Assembly: GCA_027563935.2 (NCBI GenBank) | Contig: CM050450.1 | Span: 30,863,439 to 30,927,438 of the forward strand | Length of the DNA stretch: 64,000 nt | From: Costus lasius | Taxonomy: Eukaryota; Streptophyta; Magnoliopsida; Zingiberales; Costaceae | Direction: 5' to 3' | Shown here: one piece after another, positions 13,697 through 26,263 of the stretch | Numbering within the stretch: position 1 is the stretch's first letter | Layout: each line of letters begins with the position of its first letter | Made by a program: the position numbers and the translations under genes | Notes under the pieces: model-generated | Databases searched by the model: none | What the model was told of the DNA's origin: nothing | The model's input: only the letters and a program-made list of their open reading frames with translations

Positions 13697-15371
13697 TGAA
13701 AGACCCCTAAATCTAGGGGGGCCGAAACCCTAAGGGTGGCGCAAAAGAAAGTTTTCGCATGGGAAGCTAGGGTTTCAACAACAATCGCATATATGTTTAT
13801 ATGATCAACCTCTTATAGTTAGGAATCATACCATAGCCATTTCTATTGGATGGCGTCAAGGAAGAAGAGATTCGAATGAAACTCCTCCAAAAGGTGCGCA
13901 CACAAGGTGATGCCGCCTACTCCTTGAGATCCTTGTGCTAGCAAGGTTCTTCAAGGGTCTTTGATCGAATCAAAGGGATGAGATGTCTTCTTCCACTTGG
14001 CCGAGACCTCTCCAAGACGTGAAGGAAGCTTTTCACCCGTGAGAGAGCGTCGAGAGCAAGAGTCAAAACGTATTGGCGTTCTCGAGAGGTGGCGCATGAA
14101 GACTTACTAAAAATAGCAAGCCATGAAGAGCATGCGCCCACTTCTTCATAACCGACAATAACGCTTCAAAGATTAAACCATGCGTTCATTCTCTTGAACC
14201 GGTTTAATCTAATTGACCCAACTCAATTTGGTTCAAAGACCAAATCAAAACAGCCCAAGTCATTTGGTCTAGATCGTCTTAAAACCTAAGGCTCCTGATC
14301 TAACCGTTCATCTCCTGATGCTCTTGATCTCACCGATCTAGCATCCAATCTCTCGATCGAAGCTTACCGATCTCAAGCCCTAATCAATCAAACATGATAA
14401 GACCAGATCTCACTTACAATCAGAGTCTAAATCCCTTTAAACTGAACTTAATCAATTCAGTCCATACGATCTGACTTAAGTAAGCCATATCATCAAATTG
14501 TGCGACCCTGAGGGTTTCCTTTAAATGTCGGTAACGATAACTCACGTTATCACGATCAGTGAGGGGTATCTAGCAACACATCACTGTCTCCCGATATAAA
14601 GGAAAGAGTCTTCCAAGACTACACCCAAACCACAGCACAAGTGTGAATCCATTTCACAAGGCATACAAATTTCCTTTGCCACTGGATGTTCTCATTGGAC
14701 AAGCGTGTCAAGCCTGTAACTCCAATATGATGAACATGATTAGATCAGATGAACATAGTCACCTGGGTATGGCCATACACTTTCTCAATCATCTCATCCA
14801 GGGGGGCCCCCATAGAACATCATGCTCCTTAAACAAAGAGACGGCAATCCTATATCTATCACCAGTGCCCTAACCTGACTCATGATCATTATCCAAGATA
14901 GTCTATAACCATTATGTTTCAAATGATATTGAACTACCTCAAAATAATGACAATCATCATTTAGAAACACAAGTGATCTCAAGTCAGAGGAAGTATGCCA
15001 CTTGTTTGCATACAAGGATTATTCACATTGTGACAAGCAATTGAATATCCTAGTAGGGTCTGTCCAGTACATCCAATGTACCGATGAGTCTACATCTTAT
15101 TCCATGCTCGAAGCATCCTATAAGATTAGAACACACATTAGTCTTAACCATATCAAGGCTGTCTCATGTTCACCAAGATATCTCGACTAAGGACATATAG
15201 CATGTCAGCCTAGCTGAACAGCATTGAGACATTATTCAGAAGCACAGTTATTGCAGCAGACAATGTAACAACCTGAATAACAACCATTGCCTTTATAAAC
15301 ATAAGAGTTTATACATGATACTGATAGTATCCCAAGGCCTCAAACATTAGCCTTAAGGGCATACCCCAACA
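13697..15371 (-). repeat. R2 5' LTR (copia family 2)
   Basis: This is the complete 1,675 bp LTR of R2. It reads TGAAAGACCCC at 13697 and ends CCCCAACA at 15371 on the plus strand. It pairs with 6344-8001. Beyond 15371 the sequence is R1 leader. Confidence 0.93.
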
Positions 15372-16467
15372 CCAACGATAGTCAGAACAGTGAGGTTTCG
15401 CGTCAGAAGGCTTACGTGCTTGATATTCATCGTTGGATTTTAACGGTCCTTTTATCTTCTTAACTATCATGCAAATCCTATGGTGATAGCAGAAGAATGA
15501 ATCATGCAGATATTAAATTTACTTAAACAGTAAATAGAAAGCATGATGATCTTATGTGGTAAACGCCCATTAAGCCTAAGTAAGACCTTAAATTAACTTA
15601 AGTCTTCACTTGAGCTCTTCATGCCACCAGGTAAAATGCGCCTGTCCTAGAGTCGAACCCTAGACCTCCCACTGGTGAAGCCACTTGCTGCATGCGCCTC
15701 TGCCATGTGTGCTCAATGCTCATGTCTGATTAAATTACATTTTAATCTATCTAGACATGATTTGACTCGCAGGTCAATTACACTTTATAAATTAATTAAA
15801 ATGTGATGCGCAGATCACAATAAATAATTTACAATATTCATCCAGGAACGCAGGCCCCAGCACAGCACACATTAAATTTGGGCAGCCCACATAAGATGAA
15901 ATAGACATTCAATCATGTTATACAAACATAATGTGCTCCAATCAAGAAAATAGAATTTTCGAAAATCCCATTGGCATGAATTTTATTTCCTTATGTGCCA
16001 TACTACCTTACAACGGTCCATTAATAGGGATCCACTCATCAGACCTAGTCAGACCCACTGCCCTTGCATGCACCAAGTCATAACCGACTTGTGTCGACCT
16101 CATGGTCAACAGTGCATGCCATAAGGGCTGAACGTCCCTCATGAGTTCTGGCAAGCGGGTGTGACCCCGGGCCTTAATCATGAGCGTTCATTGGTTGTCT
16201 CAATCAGACAGTTGGGTCTATACTGGACGATGACTTCAACCCTAATAACCCGTCTAAGATTTTCAAGTAGGCGCTTAGATCTAAATGGATGCGCACAAGT
16301 AAAAGAGTTTTGAACAAAAACTACAACATGCGCCAACAATATACATGCGCCAATGTAAAGCATACATCTTTTTCGCATGTAATTTAGATCTATTCATAAG
16401 CACAAACAAGGATCACAAAAACAAGCAATCATATGATCATACAGAAACCTATCCCTCTGATACCAAT
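15372..16467 (-). other. R1 leader remnant
   Basis: This is the 5' untranslated leader of R1 from the primer site (16455-16467, minus sense) to the point where R2 inserted. The gag-proximal leader, which in sisters carries the three stem-loops, is missing. A tRNA-like module is retained: A-box-like motif at 15694-15705 and T-arm-like hairpin at 15647-15663, whose stem contains a G-U wobble (CTAGGG with CTCTAG). No coding sequence is seen. Confidence 0.75.
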
Positions 16468-18135
16468 TGAAAGTCCCTAAAGGGGGGGCGAAAACCCTAA
16501 TAGGCGCATATCAGAGTTTTCATAAGCGGAAGCTAGGGTTTCTAAGATCGGTTTGCATGTCATATAATCAACTTATTAATACTTGTATAGATCAAAATAG
16601 AGATCATACCAATGCCATTTCTTGGATGGCGACTTGGAAGCAAAGAAGCATGTGCTTCTTCTCCAAAGCGTGCGCACACAAGATGATTGATGGCTTTCTC
16701 CTTGTCGTTCCTTGTGCTAGAAAAGATCTCCAAGTCTCCTGATCGTGTGAAAGGAATGCGATGATGTCTTTTGCTTGTCACACAACCTCCTTGGCGTGAA
16801 GACTCTCCTCACACAAGAGAGGCGTCGAAAGGAGAAAAGAGGCGAGCGTTCATCTCGAACATGAGGCGTGAAGTCTATTTTGGAAACCATGACTTCCAAA
16901 AATAGCAAGTCATCACTTCATGCGTTCATGCGTTCATGAACCAACCGCAAACTCCTTCTTTTGAACCATGCGCTCATGTGATGAGCCGGTTCAATTATAT
17001 TTGGTTCAAAGACCAAATCAAACCAAGCCTTGGTCTAGATCATATAAAACCAAATGGCTCAAGATCTAACCACACATCTCTTGATGCTCTTGATCTCATC
17101 GATCAAGCATCAATTCTCTCGATCGAAGCTTACCGATCTCAAGCCCTAATCAATCAAACATGATCAGACCAGATCTCACTTACAATCAGAGTTTAAACAC
17201 CTTTAAACTGAACCAAAATAATTCAGTCCACACGATCTGACTTAAGTAAGCTATATCATCAAATTGTGCGACCCTAAGGGTTTCCTTTAAATGTCGGTAA
17301 CGATAACTTACGTTATCACGATCAGTGAGGGGTATCTAGCAACACATCACTGTCTCCCGATATAAAGGAAAGAGTCTTCCAAGATTACACCCAAATCACA
17401 GCATAAGTGTGAATTCAATTCACTAGACATACTTGTTTCCTTTGCCACTGGATGTTCTTATTGGATAAGCATGTCAAGCCTGTAACTCCAATATGATGAG
17501 AGTGGTTAGATCAGATGAACATAGTCATCTGGGTATGGCCATACACTTTCTCAACCATCTCATCCAGGGGGCCCCTTTAGAACATCACACTCCAAACAAG
17601 GAGAAGGCAATCCTATATCTATCACTAGTGCCCTAACATGACTCATGTTCATTATCCAAGATAGTCTATAACCATTATATTTCAAATGATATTGAACTAC
17701 CTCAAAACAATGCCAATCATCATTTAGAAACACAAGTGATCTCAAGTCAGAGGAAGTATGCCACTTGTTAGCATATAAGGATTATTCACATTGTGACAAG
17801 CAATTGAACATCCTAAGTAGGGTCTGTCCAGTACATCCAATGTACCCATGAGTCTACATCTTATTCCATGCTCGAAGCATCCTATAAGATTAGAACACAT
17901 ATTAGTCTCAATCATATCAAGGCTGTCTCATGTTCACCAAGATATCTCGACTAAGGACAATACTGCATGTCAGCCAAGCTGAACAGCATTGAGACATTAT
18001 TCAGAAGTATACATATGGCAGTAGATAATGCAACAACCTGAATAACAACCATTGCCTTTATAAACATTGAGTTTATACATGATACTGATATAATCCCAAG
18101 GCCTCAAACATTAGCCTTAAGGGCATACCCCAACA
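16468..18135 (-). repeat. R1 5' LTR (copia family 2)
   Basis: This 1,668 bp LTR pairs with 2054-3720. It is bordered by the primer site at 16467 and by TSD CTTTA at 18136-18140. By eye it differs from the other LTR at about fourteen single bases, plus a one-base difference in a G run. Confidence 0.93.
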
Positions 18136-18654
18136 CTTTAGGGGTAAGCTCACTATATTGTTCTAAGAGGGCTTCTACTTCAGGGGGTGGCTTACTTTCT
18201 TCTTCTTGGTTGACTTCCTTGAGGACTAAGGTAAACAAAGGTTGATCAGGTTTATAATCCTTAGGTCTCATGAGCTGAAGGGTTGGTTGTATGGGTTTGG
18301 TCTCTTCTATTCTTCCCTTATTGGTTGAGGCCTTAAGCTCTCTAGGCATAGAGGGTTTCAGCTTGATCTTTTGACCTGCATGACTAAAGACATAGGAGTT
18401 AGTCCGACCGTAGTGGACTACATCCATGTCATATAGCCATGGTCTGCCTAGGAGGACTTGGGCGACATCCATAGTGATAACGTCACACCAAATTTGTCCC
18501 TCATAGGTACCAAACTGTAAGGGAACTAGACTCCTATGGGTGACAGGCACACTTGACTGGTTGACCCAAGAGATGCTATAAGAGGTTGGGTGAGCTTCTA
18601 TCTTAAGTTTGAACTTGGTAACAGCAGAGTGGGAGATAGCGTTGAGACTACTAC
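18136..18654 (-). pseudogene. G1 gypsy protease and protease-RT spacer
   Basis: This is the middle block of the minus-strand G1 polyprotein. Going down from 18654 it encodes the region after the DGGS protease site (found at 29537 onward), then a retropepsin-like stretch with VAQVLLGRPWLYDMDVVHYG, and a charged spacer ending EALLEQYSELTP just before the R1 insertion. The frame is open across the block. The downstream part continues at 2053 and the upstream part at 29541. The downstream reading frame runs a few codons into the R1 LTR; those residues are not part of G1. Confidence 0.85.
18650..18654. repeat. Target-site duplication ACTAC of G2 (pairs with 29537-29541)
   Basis: ACTAC directly precedes the 5' LTR of G2 and directly follows its 3' LTR, marking a single, structurally complete insertion into G1. 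Confidence 0.92.
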
Positions 18655-21600
18655 TGTAAGATCCAAGGATCTTAAGTTCTGGTAAGCATTATTTTCTATG
18701 ATAAATTATGATAAATTATTGATGTAAATAAAATTATTGACTGAGTTATTATTCCTGAGTATTGATTGTTAATTTATGATAAATTAACTAGAGATTTTGT
18801 TGTTAATTAACTGATTTATTGATTGTTAATTTGTAATTAATGGATTTGAGTTTATTTGGTTGTTAATTTATTGTAAATTAATTAGAGATTTTTGATTTGA
18901 TTATTGGCTGTTAATTTATGATAAATTATTATTGGTTGTCCATGATAAATTAATTAGGATTTATGGGTTGTAAATTGTAAGTTAATTAATTAGACCTTAT
19001 TGGTTAATTAAATCCTTATTGGATATTAATTAAGTCCTTATTGGATTTCGGTTAAGTGAATGGTTAATGGTTAAGTTAATTAAATTAATTGGTTAACTAT
19101 GGGTTATTGGGTTTGAAAAATTCGAAATTATGAGTTAAATGGGTTAAACCCTATTGGAATTAATTGGTTAATGGGTTTAAAATTTAAAAACCCAAAGTTT
19201 AAGTGGTAATATCGACTAGGGTGAGATTGTGGGCGTTTTTTTTTGGCTTGAGGAAATCTTGGGGCGGCTAGGGCAAAGAAGAAGGCGATTCTTGGAGTTG
19301 TTGAGGTGATTTTCTTCATCTTTTTCCCCTTGGCGATTTTTCCTTGAAGTGAAGAAATTTCCTTGGTGTTTGGTGGTGACATCAAAGGCTTTGAACGATT
19401 TCTTTTGTGGAAAATTTTCGGTTTAAGAGGTGAGTGGATTTTCTCTTCCACTTAATCCATGTATGCTTGAGATTATTGCTTAGAAACATGGCATGAACCC
19501 TTAATTTCAATTTTTGTACATGTTTCTATGTTTTCCCTAAAATTTCGAAAACCCTAGATTGTATGAGAATTAGGGCTTTTCATTTTTAAGGCTTCTAATC
19601 ATCAATTAGACCTTGTTTAAGCATGTATGTAGCTTTAGTTTTTCAATTGCATGAAGTTTAGGGCTTGAATGAGAATTTCGACCCTTCTTCATGAAGTTAC
19701 GCCCAAATGCATGGGTAAAATTTGGGGAAAACTTGATATTCATGAAATTAGGTATATGAGGACTCTACTGTAATTTTTTGAGAATTTTTAGAAATAAAAG
19801 TTTCTGTTGACTGACATTGACCTAGGGGTAATTCGGTAAATTTTCTAGTTAAAATTGGGGAAAACTTGAAATTTCGAATCTAGGGATCATGAGGGATGTA
19901 ATGAATATTTTTACGAAATTTTTGGATAACTTTTCCTGCATGACTTAAACTTTGAACTAGGGGTATTTCTGTCTTTTGTTATCAGAACTAGTAGAAAACT
20001 ATGAAGTTGTGATATTCTACATTTATGTTAATTGTGAACGAAATTTGGTGAATTTTCTGTATTATTATGTATTTTTAATTGAGTGGTGTATGTAGAAAGT
20101 AATGACATGAAATATTGATAGAGAACATTGGTTGATAACTTAGCAAAATTACACTGAACTGACCAGCCTGAAATTTAAGGACTACACTATGTTATGTGAT
20201 TTTTTAAATATTGTGATTTGTGATTTTTGGCATGTTAAGTGATCTTTGAATATGTGAATATTATGTGGTTATGTGAAATTCGAAAATTATGTGGTTATGA
20301 GGTTCGAATATTAAGTGTTGTGATTATGTGATGGTTAGGACTAAGGCTAGGTGTAACTATGAACTCAAGGGGATAGCCCTGTTGTGTGATATGTTAAGGG
20401 TTTGAATTTCAGCCCTGTATTGTGATATGTGTGGGGGTTGATGTTCAGCCTGCCTATTATGATTATTGTGATGGGGGTTGAAGTTCAGCCTGCCCGATGT
20501 GATTTTTGTGATGGCTATCCTAGAGTCAAGTTGACACTTAGGAGTCCACCTTTGTGAAATATGTCCACCTATGTGAAATTATGAAATGAGATATGTGTGT
20601 TGTCCAGTAGTAACCTTTTGGGAGAACGGGTTTTGACCCAAAGTGCCATGTCTTGGTCAGACAGGGGCCACCTCTTGATGTCATTACTCTTTTATGTGTT
20701 GGGAATGATATAAGACCCAAAGTGCCATGTCTTGGTCAGACAGGGGCCACCTCTTGATGTCATCATTCTCGTTTTATGTTATGGCGGGATAGACCAGCGT
20801 GCCACGTCGTGACCTGACGGGGGCCACCTCCTGATTCTATTCTCGTTTTATGTTATGGCGGGATAGACCAGCGTGCCACGTCGTGACCTGACGGGGGCCA
20901 CCTCCTGATTCTATTCTCGTTTTATGTTATGGCGTGATAGACCAGCGTGCCACGTCGTGACCTGACGGGGGCCACCTCCTGATTCTATTCACTGTCCATG
21001 TTTATGTGTTGCACGAGATTTTGCAGCTCCCAGTGCTTTGGCCAAGCCGGGTTAGACCATATTGGTCACTTATGATATGCTGGACAACTAGGTAAAAAAA
21101 TGTGTTGGTGTGTTTAGTTGGTTTAGAATATGTGTGTTTAGTTGGTTTAGAGTATAACTCTAGAACCTGAGTTTGTTTAGAACCTGAGTTGATTATGTTA
21201 GTGTGTACATCTGACTGTTTATGTGACTTCTGTATATTTAATCTGGTGATATGTTGACATTATGTTCCTGTTAAAGATTTTTAAAACAATCTGCCTATAT
21301 TTTTGAGTGTATGTTATGGATGGTCAATTAGACTATCCACTCACTGGGCTGTGTAGCTCACCCCTCACTATTTTCAGGTATAGAGCAGGAGCGCAGTTAG
21401 CATGATATTGATGTTGTGATTTATGCTTATGATGTCGGTTGTGGCCCCATGTTTATGCTTAATTAATTTGAGGCTGGCTGTGGCCGAATATGAATTTTAT
21501 GATTTATGTGAACCATGTGACGTGAACCATGTGAACTATGAAAAATTGTGTTGCCAGACTGTGGCAGTTAAATGATGTTGATTCTTGTGTCACCGCGGGC

Positions 21601-21927
21601 TTCAGCCTGGTTTCGGTGTTTGGTATTAGTTTATAAAATCGATTTTGTGGATTTGTTTTGAAATTGGAGTTGATGTGTATTTTTGCAATCGGTTTTGATA
21701 CAACTGTAACGTGCATATGTCTAGTGCACGTATTGCGTGGTGGCAGGTACCTTTATGAGATTTATGATTTGTGATTCGAAGATTTTATGTGTTTGGAGTT
21801 TTGAAAATTTTCAGATCGTGTTTTCTTGAACTCGGTTTTACCTAGCATTTGATCGATCTTATATGAAACATCCTATTCCCTTTGTGATTGTGTTCTTTGT
21901 TTGGGGTTAAGAATGTGGGATGTTACA
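18655..21927 (+). repeat. G2 5' LTR
   Basis: This 3,273 bp direct repeat starts TGTAAGATCC and ends GATGTTACA. The first 500 bases are AT-rich with many TTAATTTATGATAAATTA-like imperfect copies. Positions 20766-20987 hold a 74-bp tandem repeat. Open stretches inside it recur identically in the 3' LTR and have no recognisable product, so I treat the LTR as non-coding. Confidence 0.95.
20766..20987 (+). repeat. Three 74-bp tandem repeats in G2 5' LTR
   Basis: The unit begins TTCTCGTTTTATGTTATGGC and recurs at 20766, 20840 and 20914. Upstream at about 20630-20765 there are two more diverged, longer units sharing GTGCCA(C/T)GTC and GGGGCCACCTC. The same array is at 28375-28596 in the 3' LTR. Such arrays in LTRs are often promoter or enhancer repeats; that role is an inference. 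Confidence 0.9.
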
Positions 21928-22091
21928 GAATGGTATCAGAGCAGTTGGCTAGCTAAAACTTAGTTTGGGGAAAACATGTTTGTGTATTGCTAGACACCTA
22001 ATAGGTTATGGTTGTTTTCCTGACTATGATATGTGTGTGACTATGATATGTGTGTGACTATGATATGTGTGTGTAGGAATTTGAATTTAAG
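21928..22091 (+). other. G2 leader with primer binding site
   Basis: TGGTATCAGAGC at 21931-21942 is complementary to the 3' end of plant initiator-Met tRNA and lies three bases after the LTR. The leader ends with three 17-bp units (GACTATGATATGTGTGT) at 22022-22072, just upstream of the gag ATG at 22092. Nothing else is evident. Confidence 0.9.
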
Positions 22092-23399
22092 ATGGTGCGA
22101 ACCAGAGGTAATGCTGGTGATGAGGGCGAGCAGACCCCGGATCTCACTAGAACTATTGAGGCCTTGACTGGCATGGTACAGCAACAAGGTGCCATGATTG
22201 AGAGGCAAGCTCAGATGCTGCAGCAGCAGCAGACTCAGCACCAAGAAGCACAACATCAGCTTTTGCAGCAGCTGACTCGAGAGAGACCCCAGACTACTAC
22301 TCGGGCAGTGGGGGATGACTCTCAGGAGGGCGCTCACAGGCGTTATGCCTCGTTAGTGAGTGAATTTCAGAAACTGGGTCCTAGCTCATTTTATGGGGGC
22401 TCAGAATCCAGTACTGCTGAGAACTGGCAGTTGGTCTTGGAAAAGATTTTCCAAGTTATGCGCTGTTCAGATGAGGATAAGCTATGTTTGTCCACCTATA
22501 TGATGCGTGCTGACGCAGATGAGTGGTGGAAAGGCGTGGTGAGACTTGCCGAAGAAAGACATGAGGCTGTAGATTGGCCTTACTTCTTGTCTCGATTCAA
22601 CGAGAAGTACTTCCCAGATAGCTTGGTTGAGGACCGAGAGGTGGAATTTATTCACCTGGAGCAGGGTGATATGACAGTGGACCAGTATGAGCTACAGTTC
22701 ACGAAATTGGGAAAGTATGCCCCTCACCTGATAAACACTGAAAAGAGGAGAGCTACCAAGTTTCTGAGAGGTCTCAGATGGGATATTCGAGAGCAGGTTG
22801 GTGCTCAGCACTTGGAGACCTATGTCGAGACAGTTGGGCGAGCACGCACTATAGAGAGGTATATATCTGAGAGGAGTTCTCATGCTACGGTGACAGTAGT
22901 TCCTGCAGCTGAGGCGGCGGTTCCTCAGTATGGCAGTGGCGGCAAGGGTAAGAAGTACCCTAGGCATAAAGATTATAAGAAGAGCAGGTATAAGCCTTAC
23001 TCCTACAAGGCACCGCAGCAGTCCAGGGATGCACCGCAGCAGTTTAGGGATGCCAGGGATGCAAGAAACGTTATCACTTGTAGTCATTGTGGGCTCAAAG
23101 GACATCTAGTGAAAGACTGCCATAGGAAGAATGGTGTATGCTTCAGGTGTAAGAAACCTGGGCACATGGCCAGGGACTGCAAAGAGCCTGAGATGCAGCC
23201 TAGAGGCGCAGATAAGCCTACAGTCCAGACTAGAGTTTATGCTGTGGCTGAGAAGGATACACGAGCTTTCCGATCCGTTGTGGAAGGTACATTATTTGTA
23301 TTTGATCAGTTAGCTCGCATTTTATTTGACCCTGGTGCAAATTTGTCTTTTGTCTCTGTTAAGTTGCTGCATGTTTACCTGTTGTACCTAAGATGCTAG
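22092..23399 (+). CDS. gag: G2 gag polyprotein with protease start, frameshifted end
   Basis: This 435-residue frame encodes the capsid-type gag that builds the cytoplasmic particle. The N-terminus is Gln-rich and probably coiled (about residues 30-65). The retrotransposon gag domain follows (about 100-250; [10 protein letters not shown] and FNEKYFP motifs). A basic linker leads to two CCHC zinc knuckles, [14 protein letters not shown] (about 330-343) and [14 protein letters not shown] (about 350-363). The retropepsin active site appears as LFDPGA with Asp at about 413. The frame then derails near 23360 and stops at 23399. The natural continuation is in another frame, which carries the rest of the protease, so a one-base indel is likely. 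The ATG at 22092 is the first after the primer site in good family context. Confidence 0.9.
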   Translation: MVRTRGNAGDEGEQTPDLTRTIEALTGMVQQQGAMIERQAQMLQQQQTQHQEAQHQLLQQLTRERPQTTTRAVGDDSQEGAHRRYASLVSEFQKLGPSSFYGGSESSTAENWQLVLEKIFQVMRCSDEDKLCLSTYMMRADADEWWKGVVRLAEERHEAVDWPYFLSRFNEKYFPDSLVEDREVEFIHLEQGDMTVDQYELQFTKLGKYAPHLINTEKRRATKFLRGLRWDIREQVGAQHLETYVETVGRARTIERYISERSSHATVTVVPAAEAAVPQYGSGGKGKKYPRHKDYKKSRYKPYSYKAPQQSRDAPQQFRDARDARNVITCSHCGLKGHLVKDCHRKNGVCFRCKKPGHMARDCKEPEMQPRGADKPTVQTRVYAVAEKDTRAFRSVVEGTLFVFDQLARILFDPGANLSFVSVKLLHVYLLYLRC

Positions 23400-26212
23400 A
23401 TTATGCTGTGTCTGTTAGTACTCCTTTAGGAAAATCATTATCTACAGACACTGTATGTGCTGATTGTGTAGTGCATGTAGAGGGTTATGAGTTTCTGGTA
23501 GATTTAATCCTCCTAGACATGCAAGATTATGATGTCATCTTAGGAATGGACTGGTTGTCTTCGCATCATGCCTCTGTGGATTGCTTTGAGAAAGTGATCA
23601 CTTTGAATATGCTTGATGGGAACCGGATCTTTGTGAGAGGTCTAGTGTCAGACCAAGGACCACATGTGATATCTTTCCTGCAGGCCAGGAAGTTACTTGC
23701 CAGTGGTTGCAAGGGTTATCTTGCACATGTTAAGGTGCAGGATGATTCTACTTCTGATCTGACTCAGATGGCGGTGGTGAAAGAATTTCCTGATGTGTTC
23801 TCTGAGGAACTTTCAGGTTTGCCACCGGTTAGAGAAGTGGAATTTGGCATTGAGTTGCTTGACTCTTGTGTGGTAGTTTTCATAGATGATATATTGGTGT
23901 ACTCTCGGACTACTTCAGATCACATCAGTGACTTGCGCAGAGTACTGGAAGTTCTGAGGAAGAACCGGTTATATGCCAAGGCTAGTAAGTGTGAGTTCTG
24001 GCTAGAGAAGATCAGTTTTCTGGGACATGTAATTTCTGGTCAGGGTGTGTCTGTGGATCCAGTTAAAGTGCAAGCTATCCTTGATTGGGGAAGACCGACT
24101 AGCGCTACTGAGATCAGGAGTTTTCTGGGTTTGGCAGGTTATTACCGGAGGTTTGTTGAGGGATTCTCCAAGCTGGCGGGTCCTTTAACGAAATTGACTA
24201 GAAAGGAAGCCAAATTTATTTGGGATGACAAGTGTGAAGAGAGCTTTCAAGAGCTGAAGAGAAGGTTGACTAGTACACCGATCCTCATTATTCCTAGTGA
24301 TGGGGAAAGGTTTACTGTCTATACAGATGCTTCAGGCAAAGGGTTGGGTTGTGTCTTGATGCAGAAGGGTTCTGTGGTGGCTTATGCTTCGAGACAACTG
24401 AAAGAGTATGAACTGAACTACCCTACTCATGATTTAGAGTTGGCGGCCGTAGTCTTTGCTTTGAAGATATGGCGTCACTATTTGTTGGGTCAGGAGTTTG
24501 ATCTGTTCACTGATCACCAGAGTCTCAAGTATATCTTCACTCAGAAGGAGTTGAACATGAGACAGAGAAGATGGATGGAGTTGATCAAAGATTATGACTT
24601 CTCTATCCAGTATCAGGCTGGGAAAGCCAATGTGGTGGCGGATGCACTGAGTAGGCATCCAGTTGCTTCAGTAGCTGCCTTGCGGGTCAGTGAGTGGCAG
24701 TTACTGCAGGAGTTCAGAGATCTCAGGATCAGTGTTTCTCCTAGAGTTCAGACTGGTTATGTGGCTTTTCTCAGAGTACAGTCTGCTTTGTTGCAGAAGA
24801 TCAGAGATCAGCAGTCTGTGGATCCGAAATTAGTCCAGATCAGGGGTAGTCTGATTGATGGCGCAGTTCAGGACTTTAGTGTGTCTGATGATGGTATTCT
24901 TCGGTTTCGTGGAAGGGTATGTGTCCCTGAGGAACCGAACTTGAGGAAAGAAATATTGGAGGACAGCCATAACTCCAAATATTCTCTACATCCTGGTGTG
25001 ACTAAGATGTATCAGGACCTCAAGAAAAACTTTTGGTGGCCGGGTATGAAGAAAGAGGTATATGATTTTGTCTCTAGATGTTTGACCTGTCAGACTATAA
25101 AGGCTGAACACCAGAAGCCTGGTGGTTTGTTGCAGTCTCTTCCTATTCCTGAGTGGAAGTGGGAATGCATCAGTATGGATTTTGTGTGTGGTTTGCCCAG
25201 AACCAGATTGGGTCATGATGCTATTTCGGTGATTGTTGATAGACTTACTAAATCAGCCCATTTTCTCCCGATTAAGATGACTTATTCTTTAGAGAGACTG
25301 GCCAGATTGTACATTGATGAGGTAGTCAGACTGCATGGAGTGCCTGTTGATATTGTGTCTGATAGGGATTCTCGATTTTTGTCCAGATTTTGGAGGAGTT
25401 TACAGGAGGGTTTGGGTACTAAGTTGAGTTTTAGTACCGCATACCATCCTCAGTCTGATGGCCAGACGGAGCGTACTATACAGACTCTAGAAGATTTGTT
25501 GAGAGCCTATGTGGTCGATTGGAGTTCTGAGTGGAACCGGGACCTATCTTTGATAGAGTTCACTTATAATAATAGTTTCCACTCCAGTATTCAGATGGCT
25601 CCTTATGAGGCTTTGTATGGAAGAAGGTGTAGGACTCCCTTGTGTTGGGAGGAAACTGGTGACAGGAGGATTTTGAGATCTGATGCAGTACAGGAGACTA
25701 CTGATAAGGTCAGAGAAATCCAGGATAAGCTGAAAATTGCTCGGGACAGACAGAAGAGTTATGCCGATGACCGACGTCGTCCTTTGGAGTTTATGGTAGG
25801 AGACCATGTGTTCTTGAAGGTGTCGCCTACTAAGGGTGTTATGAGGTTTGGCAAAAAGGGCAAGTTGAGCCCTAGGTTTGTAGGCCCTTTTGATATTGTT
25901 GAGAGAGTTGGTCCAGTGGCTTACCGTTTAGCTTTACCTCCTGCTATGGACCATGTACATAATGTATTCCATGTCTCTGCTTTGAGGAAGTATCATCCCG
26001 ATCCATCTCATGTGTTGGAGTTGGAACCTCTTCAGATTCAGAGTGACTTGACTTTTGAGGAAAGACCTCTCCGGATTGTGGATAGGAAGGATAAAGTTCT
26101 GAGGAACAAGACTATACCTTTGGTAAAGGTTATCTGGGGAAATCAATCAGTTGAAGAAGCGACTTGGGAGACTGAAGCTGATATGAGGAAAAAATTATGC
26201 TTACCTCTTTGA
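23393..26212 (+). pseudogene. pol: G2 pol: protease end, truncated RT, RNase H, integrase, chromodomain
   Basis: This open frame of 939 residues is in a different frame from gag. It holds the second half of the protease ([18 protein letters not shown]), the start of the pol linker ([16 protein letters not shown]), then jumps directly to the RT palm motif [14 protein letters not shown] (catalytic Asp pair at about 165-166). Compared with G1, about 150 residues are missing, including the first RT catalytic Asp, so RT should be inactive. RNase H ([19 protein letters not shown]), the integrase zinc region ([18 protein letters not shown]), integrase core ([29 protein letters not shown]) and a chromodomain-like tail ([15 protein letters not shown]) are intact. 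The apparent ATG at 23393 is unlikely to be a real start. Confidence 0.92.
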
Positions 26213-26250
26213 TGATATGGATGCTGAGCTTTAGAGGACTAAAGCTTTAT

Positions 26251-26263
26251 AAGGAGGGAGGAA
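26251..26263 (+). other. G2 polypurine tract
   Basis: The purine run AAGGAGGGAGGAA ends directly before the 3' LTR at 26264, where plus-strand DNA synthesis is primed in LTR retroelements. Confidence 0.88.

Larger units (their letters stand above)
6344..15371 (-). mobile_element. R2: copia family 2 element, minus, nested in R1
   Basis: R2 has LTRs at 6344-8001 (lacking its first 17 bases on the plus-strand side) and 13697-15371, with leader and gag-pol between them. It sits in the R1 leader: 15372 continues as CCAACGATAG, which matches uninterrupted leader sequence in R3. No TSD can be read because the left end was deleted together with R1 DNA. By eye the LTRs differ at about ten sites. The polyprotein is broken by one nonsense codon and one frameshifting deletion. 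Confidence 0.92.
2054..18135 (-). mobile_element. R1: copia family 2 element, minus, carrying nested R2
   Basis: R1 has LTRs at 2054-3720 and 16468-18135, a primer binding site in minus sense at 16455-16467, a polypurine tract next to 3721, and a perfect TSD CTTTA. Its own internal DNA is 3721-6343 (RNase H to integrase) and 15372-16467 (leader). The gag, protease and gag-proximal leader are missing: a deletion at the R2 boundary removed them. By eye the two LTRs differ at about fourteen sites, making R1 the most diverged of the paired-LTR copies here. R1 sits in G1 and hosts R2. Confidence 0.92.

Noticed and set aside
19128..21716. Minus-strand open stretches of 60-107 codons in the G2 LTRs
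   Set aside because: They recur exactly in the other LTR only because the LTRs are the same sequence, and they have no domain features.
23393..23399. Programmed frameshift between G2 gag and pol
   Set aside because: The open overlap is short and no slippery site or structure was seen. The pol-frame sequence upstream of 23393 resumes protease-like residues, so a simple indel fits better.
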